Positions 29,212-36,989 of a stretch of DNA of 36,989 nt are shown piece by piece. The stretch's first letter is position 1; each line of letters starts with the position of its first letter. This stretch comes from JBOHCT01 sp050699055 (GTDB taxonomy: Bacteria; Actinomycetota; Actinomycetes; Streptosporangiales; JBOHCT01), in the NCBI GenBank assembly GCA_050699055.1, contig JBOHCT010000016.1, positions 1 to 36,989 on the forward strand, in the 5' to 3' direction. Under the pieces are notes generated by a model. The model saw only the letters and a program-made list of their open reading frames with translations. It searched no databases and was not told the origin of the DNA. Made by a program: the position numbers and the translations under genes.

Positions 29212-30914
29212 CGCGTCTGCCGCCGAATCCGTACGCTGTGGAGGTCGTGGGCGAGCCGGGTGAAGGAGTGGCCGGTGTAGCGCTCGACTCGCTCGACCCA
29301 CCGGCCCGGGATGGCCTCGGGCGCAAAGGCGCCGGCCAGGGCGCCGTAGATCGCCGCGACCGAGTCGAGGTCCCAGCGTGCTCGGCGGCGCAGCAGGATC
29401 GGCAACACCTGCCGGGGAGGGAGTCCGGAGAGCCCGAGGCAGATGCCCGCCACGGCGGAGGATCTCGCGGCAACGGCCATCCCGACGGTGTCTTCCAGGT
29501 AGTCCACGTACTTGGCGGGTCTGGCGAATCGTTGGACGGCGGCGGCGTGCTGCAGGATCGCCTTCCCGACCTCCGCACCGGCCCCGGAGATCCGCTCCAG
29601 CCCGGCCAGCGCCGAACTGAGGACGCGCAGGGCATCGCCGGGCTTCTCACCCGCGGCGGCGCAGCAGGTGACCACCGTGAAGGCGAGCGCCGCCATCACC
29701 GCGTCTGGATGGGCGTGGGTGAGCGTCACCGTCTTGAGCACGTCGTACGACAGGTCGCCCAGCTCGTCCGGGCGGTACAGATAGCCGATCGCCGCCGAGC
29801 GTGGCACGCATCCGTTAGTGGCTCCGTCCGCGGCCACGTAGAGCGGCCCGGCGGCGGCCTTGAGCTGGTAGATCTGCCGCCCGCCCTGCGGGTTGATGAT
29901 CCGCAGCTTCTTCTCCAGCGCGTCGCGCGACACGGCGCCGACCGTCGTGACCGTCGTGGCGAGCGCCAACGCGAGCACCGTGTCGTCGGTGATCCGTCCC
30001 GTGAAGATCGCCGGTGGATCGGCGTCGGCGCCGAAGGCGACGAGCAGGGCGAGGCTTTCCCTTTCCAGCTGATACCCCGGGCGCTTGTCGATCAACTTGC
30101 CGATCGCGTCGCCCAGCCCGAGGCCCGCGAGTGAGCCCCATATCCGGTTGGCGACACCGGACTCGTCGACACGAACGGGCTTCACCACACTCGTCTGACG
30201 GGCAAGAAGAGCCAGCGCGCGATCCAGGTTTACCGCCGCTGGCTCGACGATGACCACACCCGATTTCGGCGTGAGCAGGTGTGATGTGATCTTGTGCGGG
30301 ACGGCGAGACACCGCAACCTCGCCCCCCGAGCCGCTGCGACACCGTGCGGAGAGTCCTCGACTGCCACGGCTTGGTCCGGCCCGACGCTCAGCAACCGGA
30401 GCGCTGTGCGATAGCCGTCGGCAGCCGGTTTGCGGACACGGTGGGGCTCTCGACCGATCACGGTTTCGATGAGCGAAGCGAGACTGAGACGGGCCAGGGC
30501 GTCCCGAACCCTGTCGGCCTCGTTATCGGTGACGACCACACAGCGCACGCCGCGGGCGACCGCTTCGCGGAGCCAACCGTCGACGCCCGGCCGTACGGGC
30601 AGCGACGCGGTCGCCTGGCGATACCGGGCCCGCACCCGACGTGTTACCTCCCCGCCGTCACGAAGCGGCACTCCGAGCCGACGTTCCAACAGGACGGTCA
30701 CGGGTGGCTTGTCTGTCATGTCACCAGGCTCGGCGCGGTTGGCAGCCCAATGTTCGGCCCACGCATCGGTGGACAGCAGCAGGCCGTGCGAGCGGAACTC
30801 GTCTCGCCAGACCTCGTAGTGAACATACTCGGAGTCGGTGATCACGCCGTCGAAGTCGAGGAAGAGGACGTCCAGCCCGGCCCAGTGGGCAGGGGCAGAC
30901 AGGGAGTAACTCAC
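29208..30914 (-). CDS. Fusion of HAD-family phosphatase and ADP-ribosylglycohydrolase-like domain
   Basis: This 568-residue protein has two enzymes in one chain. Residues 14-235 are a beta-phosphoglucomutase-like HAD domain: nucleophile Asp20 and Asp22 in FLDFDGVITDSE, Thr129 (VVVTDNE), Lys162 and Asp187 (VEDSPHG). Residues 255-565 match the ADP-ribosyl-glycohydrolase fold: SLAGLGLGDAIGK, metal-binding TDDT (309-312), HAHPDA (400-405) and DLDSVAAIYGALAGA with Asp515 and Asp517. Both metal sites look intact. The GTG at 30914 overlaps the oxidoreductase stop by four bases. The chain should cleave an N- or O-glycosidic bond to ribose and remove or move a phosphate, on a substrate that remains unknown. 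Confidence 0.85.
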   Translation of the reverse strand: MSYSLSAPAHWAGLDVLFLDFDGVITDSEYVHYEVWRDEFRSHGLLLSTDAWAEHWAANRAEPGDMTDKPPVTVLLERRLGVPLRDGGEVTRRVRARYRQATASLPVRPGVDGWLREAVARGVRCVVVTDNEADRVRDALARLSLASLIETVIGREPHRVRKPAADGYRTALRLLSVGPDQAVAVEDSPHGVAAARGARLRCLAVPHKITSHLLTPKSGVVIVEPAAVNLDRALALLARQTSVVKPVRVDESGVANRIWGSLAGLGLGDAIGKLIDKRPGYQLERESLALLVAFGADADPPAIFTGRITDDTVLALALATTVTTVGAVSRDALEKKLRIINPQGGRQIYQLKAAAGPLYVAADGATNGCVPRSAAIGYLYRPDELGDLSYDVLKTVTLTHAHPDAVMAALAFTVVTCCAAAGEKPGDALRVLSSALAGLERISGAGAEVGKAILQHAAAVQRFARPAKYVDYLEDTVGMAVAARSSAVAGICLGLSGLPPRQVLPILLRRRARWDLDSVAAIYGALAGAFAPEAIPGRWVERVERYTGHSFTRLAHDLHSVRIRRQTR

Positions 30915-31924
30915 GCGCCGGCCTCCTCCTTGGCCGTTGCCAGCTGGGATAGGCAGCACCGGATGATCTCCAACGTGTCCGCGGCCGCGCCCAACTCGTC
31001 CCCAGTCACCGAGCCGGCGCTGATGCAGTCGGCGAATGCCGTGAGTTCTTCGGCGTACCCCTTGCGGGCCCAGCCACGGTAGAGCTGGCCGGTCTCCCAT
31101 CCCAGCGTGGCACGATCCCGGATCGAGCCCTCGGTGCCTGACCAGGTCGGCGAGGCAGTGATCCGTAGCCGGTCTTGGGTATCCACCTCGATGAGATCGC
31201 CGGTGGTGGTATGCACCCACGCCGCCACCTGGTAGGCGTGCGATCCGGTGACGGCGTTCACCGTCGCCATCGCGTGGCCGGCCAGGCCGGTCAGCCGGGT
31301 GCTGACCGCCACCTCCCCTGAGCGGAGCCCGGGAAGCCCCACCGCGTCGATATGGTGCACGCCCCCCAAGAGATGCCGCGCCCAGTCGAGCGCGTGGATG
31401 AACATGTCGTAGAAGGCGAGTTCCACCGCGTCGAGGTTCCAGCCGCCACGGGCGAACACGGCCGGAAAGGTCACCGCGATATCCGCCAGCCGTACCGCGG
31501 CGCCGCGCTTGGCGATCCAATCGTCCAGAATCCAGTGCGCCGGGGCGTGTCGCCACATCGTGCCAACGGATACGACCCGTTTCCGCTCGCGGGCGAGCGC
31601 CGCCAACTGCCGTACCGCGCCCGGGTCGGTGCCCAACGGCTTCTCGACAAACACGTGCTTGCCGGCCTGCAGCGCAGCGCGGGTAAGCGCGATGTGTCCG
31701 GCAGGGTCCGTGCTGATGAGCACGGCGTCGACCGCTTGCTCGAACACCTCCCGCGGGTCGGCCACGATCGGGAGCCCGGGGAGGCGCTCGGCGGCCTGTG
31801 CTCGTGTCTGCGGGTCGCGTTCGGCGACGGCGACGAGCGTGAACCGCTCGCAGCCCAGGAGATTGGGTAGCAGGCTGCGGCGGAAGTGGCGGCCGAACCC
31901 AATGGCGGCGATGGAGACGGTCAC
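30911..31924 (-). CDS. Gfo/Idh/MocA-family NAD(P)-dependent oxidoreductase
   Basis: This 337-residue protein has a Rossmann domain with IAAIGFGRHF (5-14) and the family signature EKPLG (94-98), followed by the larger C-terminal domain with a conserved acidic/His patch (ELAFYDMFIHALDWARHLLG). Members oxidise or reduce hydroxyl groups of sugars, inositols or sugar nucleotides. The GTG at 31924 lies 26 bases past the SDR stop, the only real gap in the operon. With the SDR it suggests redox steps on a sugar ring. Confidence 0.9.
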   Translation of the reverse strand: MTVSIAAIGFGRHFRRSLLPNLLGCERFTLVAVAERDPQTRAQAAERLPGLPIVADPREVFEQAVDAVLISTDPAGHIALTRAALQAGKHVFVEKPLGTDPGAVRQLAALARERKRVVSVGTMWRHAPAHWILDDWIAKRGAAVRLADIAVTFPAVFARGGWNLDAVELAFYDMFIHALDWARHLLGGVHHIDAVGLPGLRSGEVAVSTRLTGLAGHAMATVNAVTGSHAYQVAAWVHTTTGDLIEVDTQDRLRITASPTWSGTEGSIRDRATLGWETGQLYRGWARKGYAEELTAFADCISAGSVTGDELGAAADTLEIIRCCLSQLATAKEEAGA

Positions 31925-31950
31925 GGAGGAGCGCTCCCTTCTTCGGTCGG

Positions 31951-32649
31951 TCAGGGCTGACGAGCCTCGATGACTTGCCCGGTGATGTGGCGGGCCTCAG
32001 GGGACAGCAGCCAACGGGCCAACGGCAGGCTGTCGGCCACGGGCGGAAGCCGCGAGTGTGGGCTCGACCGACCACGAAGCGATTGCTTCGCCGCGCGGTG
32101 AGCCTCGGCGAGCGGAGTCTCTGCCGCGATGCCGATGACGTTGGCGCGGACGCCCGTGCCGGACAGTTCGGCGGCCAGGCATCGGGTGTATTGCTCCAGG
32201 GCCGCCTTGGCCGCTCCGTAGGCGGCGAGCAGATCTACCGGGACCCGAGCGGCCCGTGAGCCGACTGCGACGATGCTGCCCTGCCCGGCACGTTCGAACG
32301 CGGGAACAAGGTGCCCGACGAGCCGAACGAACCCGAGTAGCGTCACGTCGAGCACGTGCGCGAACTCAGCCGTGTCGACCTGCCACGCTTTGGCGACAGC
32401 GGCGGGGTCTGCCGCGCAGTACACCAGACCGGTCACACAGTCCAGCTCGCCGACGGCGGTGGCCGCGAAGCGCGCCACCGCGTCCGGGTCGGTGACGTCC
32501 GCCGGTACGTAGCGGAGCAGCGATGAGCCCGTACGCGCGCGACGCGCGCCAGCCACAACACGATGCCCTCCCGCCGCGAGATCCTCGGCCAACGCGGCCC
32601 CGAATCCGCTGCTGGCGCCCATCACCACGACGGCAAGCGGCGTGCTCAT
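31951..32649 (-). CDS. SDR family oxidoreductase (second)
   Basis: This 232-residue short-chain dehydrogenase has the cofactor motif GASSGFG (11-17), VYCAA in place of NNAG, and catalytic Ser131, Tyr144 and Lys148 (YGAAK). It resembles sugar or polyol dehydrogenases more than 4,6-dehydratases, which are longer. Its ATG overlaps the upstream kinase stop by four bases. It should set the oxidation state of a sugar or side-chain hydroxyl in the operon's pathway. Confidence 0.88.
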   Translation of the reverse strand: MSTPLAVVVMGASSGFGAALAEDLAAGGHRVVAGARRARTGSSLLRYVPADVTDPDAVARFAATAVGELDCVTGLVYCAADPAAVAKAWQVDTAEFAHVLDVTLLGFVRLVGHLVPAFERAGQGSIVAVGSRAARVPVDLLAAYGAAKAALEQYTRCLAAELSGTGVRANVIGIAAETPLAEAHRAAKQSLRGRSSPHSRLPPVADSLPLARWLLSPEARHITGQVIEARQP

Positions 32650-33533
32650 CCGATTCTTCTCCGCTGGGTCCGAAGCGAGCAGCCAACCCCGGCGTTCGCG
32701 AACAGCAGCGCTGCGGCGGAGCGAGCGTGGTTCAGGTATCGCGACCGGCCGTAGTCGTGCCAGTAGGCCAGCGCGCCGATGCAATGCACGACGAGGTAGA
32801 ACCTCACCCTGTCGTACTGGTCGCCCTCGGGGCTTCCATAGGCGGTCAGGAACGCCCGCCAGGCGCTGCTCCGGGTAGCGGCGAACGTGCGCCACCACAG
32901 CTTTCCGAGGTCGCTGAGAGGATCGCCCCCGCGAGCCTGCTCGAAATCGCAAAAGCCGATCACCCCGTTCGCTCCAAAGAGGATGTTGGCGGGCTTGAGA
33001 TCGTGATGCAGCAGCCGCGGGCCCTCGATGTGCAGCGTGCCGAGGTGTGGGCCCAGGAACGCCCACAGCCGGTCGAGATCCCCCGAGGTAAGCGGCAACG
33101 AGGCCAGCCGGGTAGTGAGGTGCCGGCGGAGAAAGCACGGCCACGAGCAGGCCGTGGACGCGTGCAGCGGACCGAAGCCGGGGGCGGTAACGCGGTGCAA
33201 CAGCCGGAGGTGGGCGCCCACCGCTGCCGCGAGGTGTTCGCTGTCGTACCCCTCCACCAGGGGGGCCGCCAGGGAGCGCCCCTCGAGGCGCGTCATGCGC
33301 AGGGTGCGGTGCGGCTCGCAAACCGCGCATAGTTGAGGGGCGAGCCGCGTGGATGCCAGCAGCCTCAAGGCTTGCGCCTCGCTGCGGAACCGCGCGGGGC
33401 GCTGGTGCTGCTTGACGAGCGTGTCGGCGTCGCCGGCGGTGACGGTGTTCTCGTATCCGGCGTCGTCCGCTCCTTTTCGGGGGGTCGGACGCGGCGCTGG
33501 GCCGGGGCACCACGGCCGGTCACATCGGGCCAT
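32646..33533 (-). CDS. APH/choline-kinase-fold phosphotransferase
   Basis: This 295-residue protein has the APH/choline-kinase fold with catalytic HHDLKPANIL (176-185) and CDFEQ (metal Asp, about 196). The HHDLKPAN wording is close to lipopolysaccharide and choline kinases. It should put a phosphate on a hydroxyl of a small molecule, most likely the sugar or alcohol handled by this operon. The ATG at 33533 follows GGAGGT and overlaps the glycosyltransferase stop by 14 bases. Confidence 0.85.
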   Translation of the reverse strand: MARCDRPWCPGPAPRPTPRKGADDAGYENTVTAGDADTLVKQHQRPARFRSEAQALRLLASTRLAPQLCAVCEPHRTLRMTRLEGRSLAAPLVEGYDSEHLAAAVGAHLRLLHRVTAPGFGPLHASTACSWPCFLRRHLTTRLASLPLTSGDLDRLWAFLGPHLGTLHIEGPRLLHHDLKPANILFGANGVIGFCDFEQARGGDPLSDLGKLWWRTFAATRSSAWRAFLTAYGSPEGDQYDRVRFYLVVHCIGALAYWHDYGRSRYLNHARSAAALLFANAGVGCSLRTQRRRIG

Positions 33534-34887
33534 CGGCACCTCCGGGGCCGGTCCCGGCGGAGCGGGACGGCTTGGAGAAGCTGACCGCGCCGCCCCGAAG
33601 TCGCGCGCGAGCCGCGTCCACGGCGAGGCGCCACGCGCCGATCGTGCGCCAGAAACGACGCGCGATGCTGACTCCGGCGAGTGCGGGCGTCGGCACTCGC
33701 CAGGTGTCGGAGCTTAGTTCGTCGGCCAGCACGTGTCGCATCACGGCCGTCTGGGCGATCGGGAACCCCCACCACGCCGCGGCCAGGATCCGGCCCGACC
33801 AACTTCGGCGCAGCAGCGTCGGGGTGAGGATCGCGGCGAGCCACGGGTAGGTAGTGAGCTCAGCGGTGTCGGCGACCCCCAGCCCGGCCAGACGAAACCG
33901 ATCCCATCCGTGTACGGTCCGGCTGGCACGCGAGGCCCCCAGCACGGGCACCCAGCTGATCACTCCACGCGCGATGAGCTTTAGCGACTCCAGATGCGCG
34001 GCGATGGTGTCCGGCAGGTCGACGCGGTTCAGCACCGGTACCGTGGCGAACCGGGCGCGGTCCAGGAACATGCGATATCCAAGCGGAACGTCGTCAACAA
34101 ACGGAAACCCGCCCGCCGTCCGGAGTGCGTCGCGGCGCACGAACATCCCCGCCCCTACGAGGTACTGCGGCATCCGCCGGCCGGCCTCGGACCGATCGAG
34201 CTTCCATCGCTCTACTCCCAGGCTGCGGGTGGCGTGGTGCAGCCCCTCGGTGAGGATCACCGCGCGGGCGAAGGCGTTCGCCGGAGGTCCGGTCAACGTG
34301 GTGACGTTGATGGGCACGACCTGGATAGCTTCGGGTCGCCCCCGGCGTGCTCGCGCCGCCACCCAGGCCGCGGTGTCGGGATGGGGCTGCGAGTCGAAAT
34401 CGAAGACACCGACCCACGCCCGGTCATCGAGAAGATCGGGCCTCCGGTCGAGCCGGTGGACGGCCCAGTTCAGCTGCGAGGCCTTGTTGCCTGCCGGGCT
34501 GGGATCGTGTAGGACCTCCATCCGCTCGGAGTCCGTCCCGGCCAAAGCGCGCTCCAGCGCGTCCCGTGTCGTCATCCCATCGGTTGCGGGACGCTGCTCG
34601 CGGGTGGTCGTCACAAACCAGACATGGGCGTGGGGGTAGGCGTCCCGGACCGCGGCGAACGCCGCCACCGTTCGTCGCACGTACGGCTGCTCGGCCAGGG
34701 CCGGCACCAACAGATGCAGCACCGCTGCGGACTCGTCCGCGTCGAGCCGGGGCGGCGCTGGCGGCGGGGCCAACGCGGTCCGCGCGGCGCGGCGGGTACG
34801 CGCCAGCGTGGCGATCTCCCAGAGCAGGTGCGCGGCCACCGCTCCGGCGGCGATGCGACGTGCGCTGTCACACGGGGGTGAGGGCAT
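33520..34887 (-). CDS. Membrane-associated family 2 glycosyltransferase
   Basis: This 455-residue GT-A-type protein has VPALAEQPYVRRTVAAF for nucleotide binding and the metal DXD-like motif in GVFDFDSQPHPD, followed by an acceptor region (YLVGAGMFVRRDAL). Hydrophobic segments at the N-terminus (residues 10-28) and in the last 120 residues anchor it to the membrane, with active site facing the cytoplasm. It should move a sugar from a nucleotide donor, perhaps one made by the upstream fused enzyme, to a lipid or polymer acceptor. The ATG overlaps the previous stop by 20 bases. Confidence 0.85.
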   Translation of the reverse strand: MPSPPCDSARRIAAGAVAAHLLWEIATLARTRRAARTALAPPPAPPRLDADESAAVLHLLVPALAEQPYVRRTVAAFAAVRDAYPHAHVWFVTTTREQRPATDGMTTRDALERALAGTDSERMEVLHDPSPAGNKASQLNWAVHRLDRRPDLLDDRAWVGVFDFDSQPHPDTAAWVAARARRGRPEAIQVVPINVTTLTGPPANAFARAVILTEGLHHATRSLGVERWKLDRSEAGRRMPQYLVGAGMFVRRDALRTAGGFPFVDDVPLGYRMFLDRARFATVPVLNRVDLPDTIAAHLESLKLIARGVISWVPVLGASRASRTVHGWDRFRLAGLGVADTAELTTYPWLAAILTPTLLRRSWSGRILAAAWWGFPIAQTAVMRHVLADELSSDTWRVPTPALAGVSIARRFWRTIGAWRLAVDAARARLRGGAVSFSKPSRSAGTGPGGADGPM

Positions 34888-36529
34888 GGAATGTGCCTTC
34901 CATTGCTGCGGTCAAGAGCTGCAGGCCCCTGGCGTACAGGGCGAGTTGCCGCTCCACGCTGTCGTGGTGCAGCGGCACCATCGACAGGAACTGCACGGCT
35001 TCGAGAAGCCGCACCTCGTCCAGGCTGTGTCCGGCGGCAGCGAGGATCTCGTCGCCGATCTCGGCGATTGGGCTGGTCCGAGGGAACACGCACAGCTCCC
35101 ACCGTCCCGGACCGCTTTCTTCCAGGCTGAACAGGTCCTCGCTCAGCGCGTCGTAACCGCCGGCGTAGCACTGACGGAGCTTGGCCAGGTCGTACCGCAC
35201 GTCCCCGCCGGGTGAGTTGCTGAACGTGGTCCCCGGGTCGAGCAGCTTGAACGTCCCGTAACGACGGGCCAGCAGGATGTTGGAGAACGTCATGTCGCCG
35301 TGGATCAGGCAACTGTGCGTCGCCGCGGCGGACAGTTCGTGGAGCGCCTTCGTGGCCGCCGGCCAGAGTTCGTCGAAGCACGGCAACTCGACACCGTTGA
35401 CCGTCAACCGCTGCCCGCGGAGCCGACCCCACCTCGGCCAGGAGGCGAGGCGGTGCTCGGTCTTGGTGACGTACTTGCGCCCGCACCACACGGGCAACGC
35501 GGCATCGGGGCGGCGTGTCGGAGCCCACAGCCGCCGCTCGGTGATCTCCAACAGCCGAGTGAGCAGGAATTGCCACGTCCTCGGCGGTAGTAGCTCGTAC
35601 AACAGCAGCTGTGCGAGGTTTGGGTAGTCCAGCAACTCGACGCGGTACCAGCCGTCTCCGACACCCAGCAGGCGAGGGGCCAGTTCCACCGCCGTTTCGG
35701 GCAGTGCTCGGTACCACTCCGCCTGCGTCGCCATCAGGGAGCGCTCGCCGCTCTTCACCACCGAACCGTCGTCGGCGATGACGAATGCGTGGCTCGCCCG
35801 CCCTCGCACCGCTGCCCGGTTCGCGGTGATGTAGCGGTCGTAGGAGCCCAGATCCCGCCAGCCCACGGTCACGCCGGTCAGCGGACGCTGCTGGCCGTAG
35901 CGCTCCAGCAGATCGCTCAGCTCGCCGGTGACCGGGGTCGCGTCGTCCTGCAGCAGCTCCCGCAGCAGCTCGGCGTCAGCAAACCGGTAAGCCCCCACGA
36001 CCGCGTGATCCGACGAGCTGTCGCGATCCGGCTTGTCGACGTACCCACCGATCCGCCCTGTCCGGTAGACGCGGGCGATGCAGAACTCACGGACCTCGTC
36101 CACCTGGCCCAACCCCACCGAGTCCGGCGGCAACGCCGACAGGTCGTCGACCAGAGTGTCGCCGAGCAGGAGCAAGACATCGTCCCCCACCAGGTGAGGA
36201 GCGGCACGCCTCAGCGCATCCAGCGGGCCCACCGGACGGTCCTGCACGACGAACCGCACATCCAACTCGGCGCCGGAGAAGACCTGGGCGACGAGTGGGC
36301 GGAGCTGGCGGTCGTCGCCGAGAGCGTTGACCACGGTGATCCGGCGGACGCCCGACCGATGCAGCTGCTGCAGCTGCGTCACCAGGGCCGGCCGCGAAGC
36401 CGCGGTGACAAGGGCCTTCGGTCGCCCGTGCGCAACGATCGCGATGCGCGTACCCAAGCCAGCCGAGAGGATCACGGCCTGGCCGCGCTCTCGGAAGGCT
36501 CCGGGACCGACGTCTCGGTGGCTGCCCAT
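34868..36529 (-). CDS. Fusion of sugar-1-phosphate nucleotidyltransferase and APH-fold kinase
   Basis: This 553-residue protein combines two activities. Residues 15-235 form a nucleotidyltransferase: AVILSAGLGTRI (18-29) and a Lys in GRPKALV for the nucleotide, LLLLGDTLVDD for the metal. Residues 300-550 form an APH/choline-kinase domain with IHGDMTFSNILLARR and LLDPG. In LicC/LicA-type pathways a kinase makes a phospho-compound that the transferase couples to CMP or UMP; here both lie in one chain in the reverse order. The product is presumably a nucleotide-activated sugar or alcohol. The ATG at 36529 has a GGAGAGA site. First gene of the nine-gene operon. Confidence 0.87.
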   Translation of the reverse strand: MGSHRDVGPGAFRERGQAVILSAGLGTRIAIVAHGRPKALVTAASRPALVTQLQQLHRSGVRRITVVNALGDDRQLRPLVAQVFSGAELDVRFVVQDRPVGPLDALRRAAPHLVGDDVLLLLGDTLVDDLSALPPDSVGLGQVDEVREFCIARVYRTGRIGGYVDKPDRDSSSDHAVVGAYRFADAELLRELLQDDATPVTGELSDLLERYGQQRPLTGVTVGWRDLGSYDRYITANRAAVRGRASHAFVIADDGSVVKSGERSLMATQAEWYRALPETAVELAPRLLGVGDGWYRVELLDYPNLAQLLLYELLPPRTWQFLLTRLLEITERRLWAPTRRPDAALPVWCGRKYVTKTEHRLASWPRWGRLRGQRLTVNGVELPCFDELWPAATKALHELSAAATHSCLIHGDMTFSNILLARRYGTFKLLDPGTTFSNSPGGDVRYDLAKLRQCYAGGYDALSEDLFSLEESGPGRWELCVFPRTSPIAEIGDEILAAAGHSLDEVRLLEAVQFLSMVPLHHDSVERQLALYARGLQLLTAAMEGTFHALTPV

Positions 36530-36658
36530 CGTGGTCTCTCCGTTTCGACGACCGGCTACATAGCACCCCCCGGCCGTCGCTGTCGGGCACCCTTGACACG
36601 GGTTTGCGACAATCCATTGACAACGCCTTGTGCCGGTGCCTCGGCGACGGAGGTTCGC
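36530..36658. promoter_or_regulatory. Divergent promoter region of the nine-gene operon and XRE gene
   Basis: The 129-base gap holds TTGACA twice on the plus strand (36594-36599 and 36618-36623 region) and, on the minus strand, TATGTA about 30 bases before the operon start with a CCGACA-like box 18 bases upstream of it. These are weak to moderate promoter calls. No clear operator dyad is seen. Confidence 0.4.
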
Positions 36659-36889
36659 GTGATCGATCCAGAGGACATCACGGACGCTCGTCGCGCGCTC
36701 GGCAAGCGTCTGGCCGCCTATCGGCGTGCAGCTGGTCTCAATCAAAAGCGGCTCGCCCCGATCACCGGCTACGGACGAAGCACCGTCGCCAACGTCGAAA
36801 CGGGCCGGCAGCGGGTCCCCAGTACGGCAGCCGTACTTCGTGACATGACGTCGCGGTCGGGCGCGGCGACGCGGGGTGATATGTCCTGA
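36659..36889 (+). CDS. Truncated XRE-family HTH regulator
   Basis: This 76-residue protein carries a normal XRE helix-turn-helix (about 11-60: LGKRLAAYRRAAGLNQKRLA, then GYGRSTVANVETGRQRVP). Actinomycete relatives continue for 200-350 residues after this point (often DUF5753 or TPR-like domains). Here the frame changes to unrelated residues and stops at 36889. It may be a frame-shifted relic or a small free-standing repressor. The GTG at 36659 has an excellent GGAGG site. Divergent placement suggests it once regulated, or still regulates, the nine-gene operon. Confidence 0.6.
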   Translation: MIDPEDITDARRALGKRLAAYRRAAGLNQKRLAPITGYGRSTVANVETGRQRVPSTAAVLRDMTSRSGAATRGDMS

Positions 36890-36922
36890 AAAGGCGGCTG
36901 CCGCGGCGTGTCGCGCGGGGTG

Positions 36923-36936
36923 GGGGCGGCCGCCCC
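36923..36936. repeat. Perfect GC palindrome near the window end
   Basis: GGGGCGGCCGCCCC is a perfect 14-base palindrome 33 bases past the XRE stop. A short, very stable stem-like element; it could be a terminator for the XRE gene. No gene is seen in the last 100 bases. Confidence 0.4.
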
Positions 36937-36989
36937 TCGATCATCGTCGTGTGACCAACTCCGATCTTGAGGCGGCCGCTGCCGCCATG

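Noticed and set aside
30915..32075. N-terminal extension of the HAD-ARH protein to 955 residues
   Set aside because: The extension is the out-of-frame shadow of the MocA oxidoreductase gene. The GTG at 30914 in a GTGA overlap gives a normal HAD N-terminus.
32650..33513. N-terminal extension of the second SDR to 520 residues
   Set aside because: The extra part lies out of frame over the kinase gene; the SDR fold starts cleanly at the ATG at 32649.
26818..36529. A RiPP or lasso-peptide cluster, because of the HprK-like kinase
   Set aside because: I see no precursor peptide, asparagine-synthetase-like cyclase, leader peptidase or recognition domain. The other genes are sugar and nucleotide enzymes.
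1..36989. CRISPR arrays, tRNA or rRNA genes
   Set aside because: No regularly spaced repeats and no tRNA-like TPsiC/anticodon arrangement or rRNA signature were seen on reading; a tRNA scan would be decisive.

Overview
This is a high-GC (roughly 70 %) chromosome-like window from a filamentous actinomycete. The evidence is strong third-position G/C bias, many GTG starts, an F420-type luciferase-like oxidoreductase, DesK/DesR-type signalling, DUF5753/XRE remnants and leaderless promoters. A Streptosporangiales- or Streptomyces-like host is my guess; no rRNA, tRNA or CRISPR array is visible.

Layout. (1) 1-298: structured non-coding DNA with two inverted repeats. (2) 298-6683: an HhH-GPD repair-like protein, then a divergent metabolic cluster of a KARI-like reductase and a metal-dependent cyclase (minus) against an amidohydrolase, an SDR and a membrane sulfite-oxidase-fold protein (plus). 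(3) 6719-12115: a DUF5753 scar, a small helical protein, a LuxR-type two-component system with an ABC exporter, and an LLM oxidoreductase. (4) 12322-19683: a toxin-antitoxin-rich stretch holding VapBC plus a PIN scar, an HTH-MNT/HEPN pair plus a deleted second copy, and a Phd/HicB-like pair. Between them lie a PadR regulator with a gamma-carbonic-anhydrase-like protein and an HxlR regulator with an MFS exporter, each with clear operators. (5) 19800-26674: a defence-type island made of a DUF6119/TIGR04141-like protein, divergent from a winged-helix protein with a degenerate N6-methylase fold, then intact HsdM and HsdS. No HsdR is present; a 24-codon coupled ORF follows hsdS. (6) 26818-36529: a nine-gene minus-strand operon, mostly with overlapping stops and starts. 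It encodes a nucleotidyltransferase-kinase fusion, a membrane GT2, a phosphotransferase, an SDR, a Gfo/Idh/MocA oxidoreductase, a HAD-phosphatase/ADP-ribosylglycohydrolase fusion, an HPr-kinase-like P-loop protein, a Nudix hydrolase and a second phosphotransferase. A truncated XRE regulator is divergent from it.

How it fits together. Region 6 reads as one pathway that activates, transfers and trims a phosphorylated sugar or nucleotide-sugar, with several kinase folds and two hydrolases. I do not recognise it as a described pathway and it is my main candidate for an undescribed system. Region 5 is the second candidate: a type I methylase-specificity pair with no translocase, tied to a DNA-binding protein that has lost its methylase motif and to a large protein of unknown activity. 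The toxin-antitoxin units and gene scars beside it suggest repeated gain and loss at this locus.
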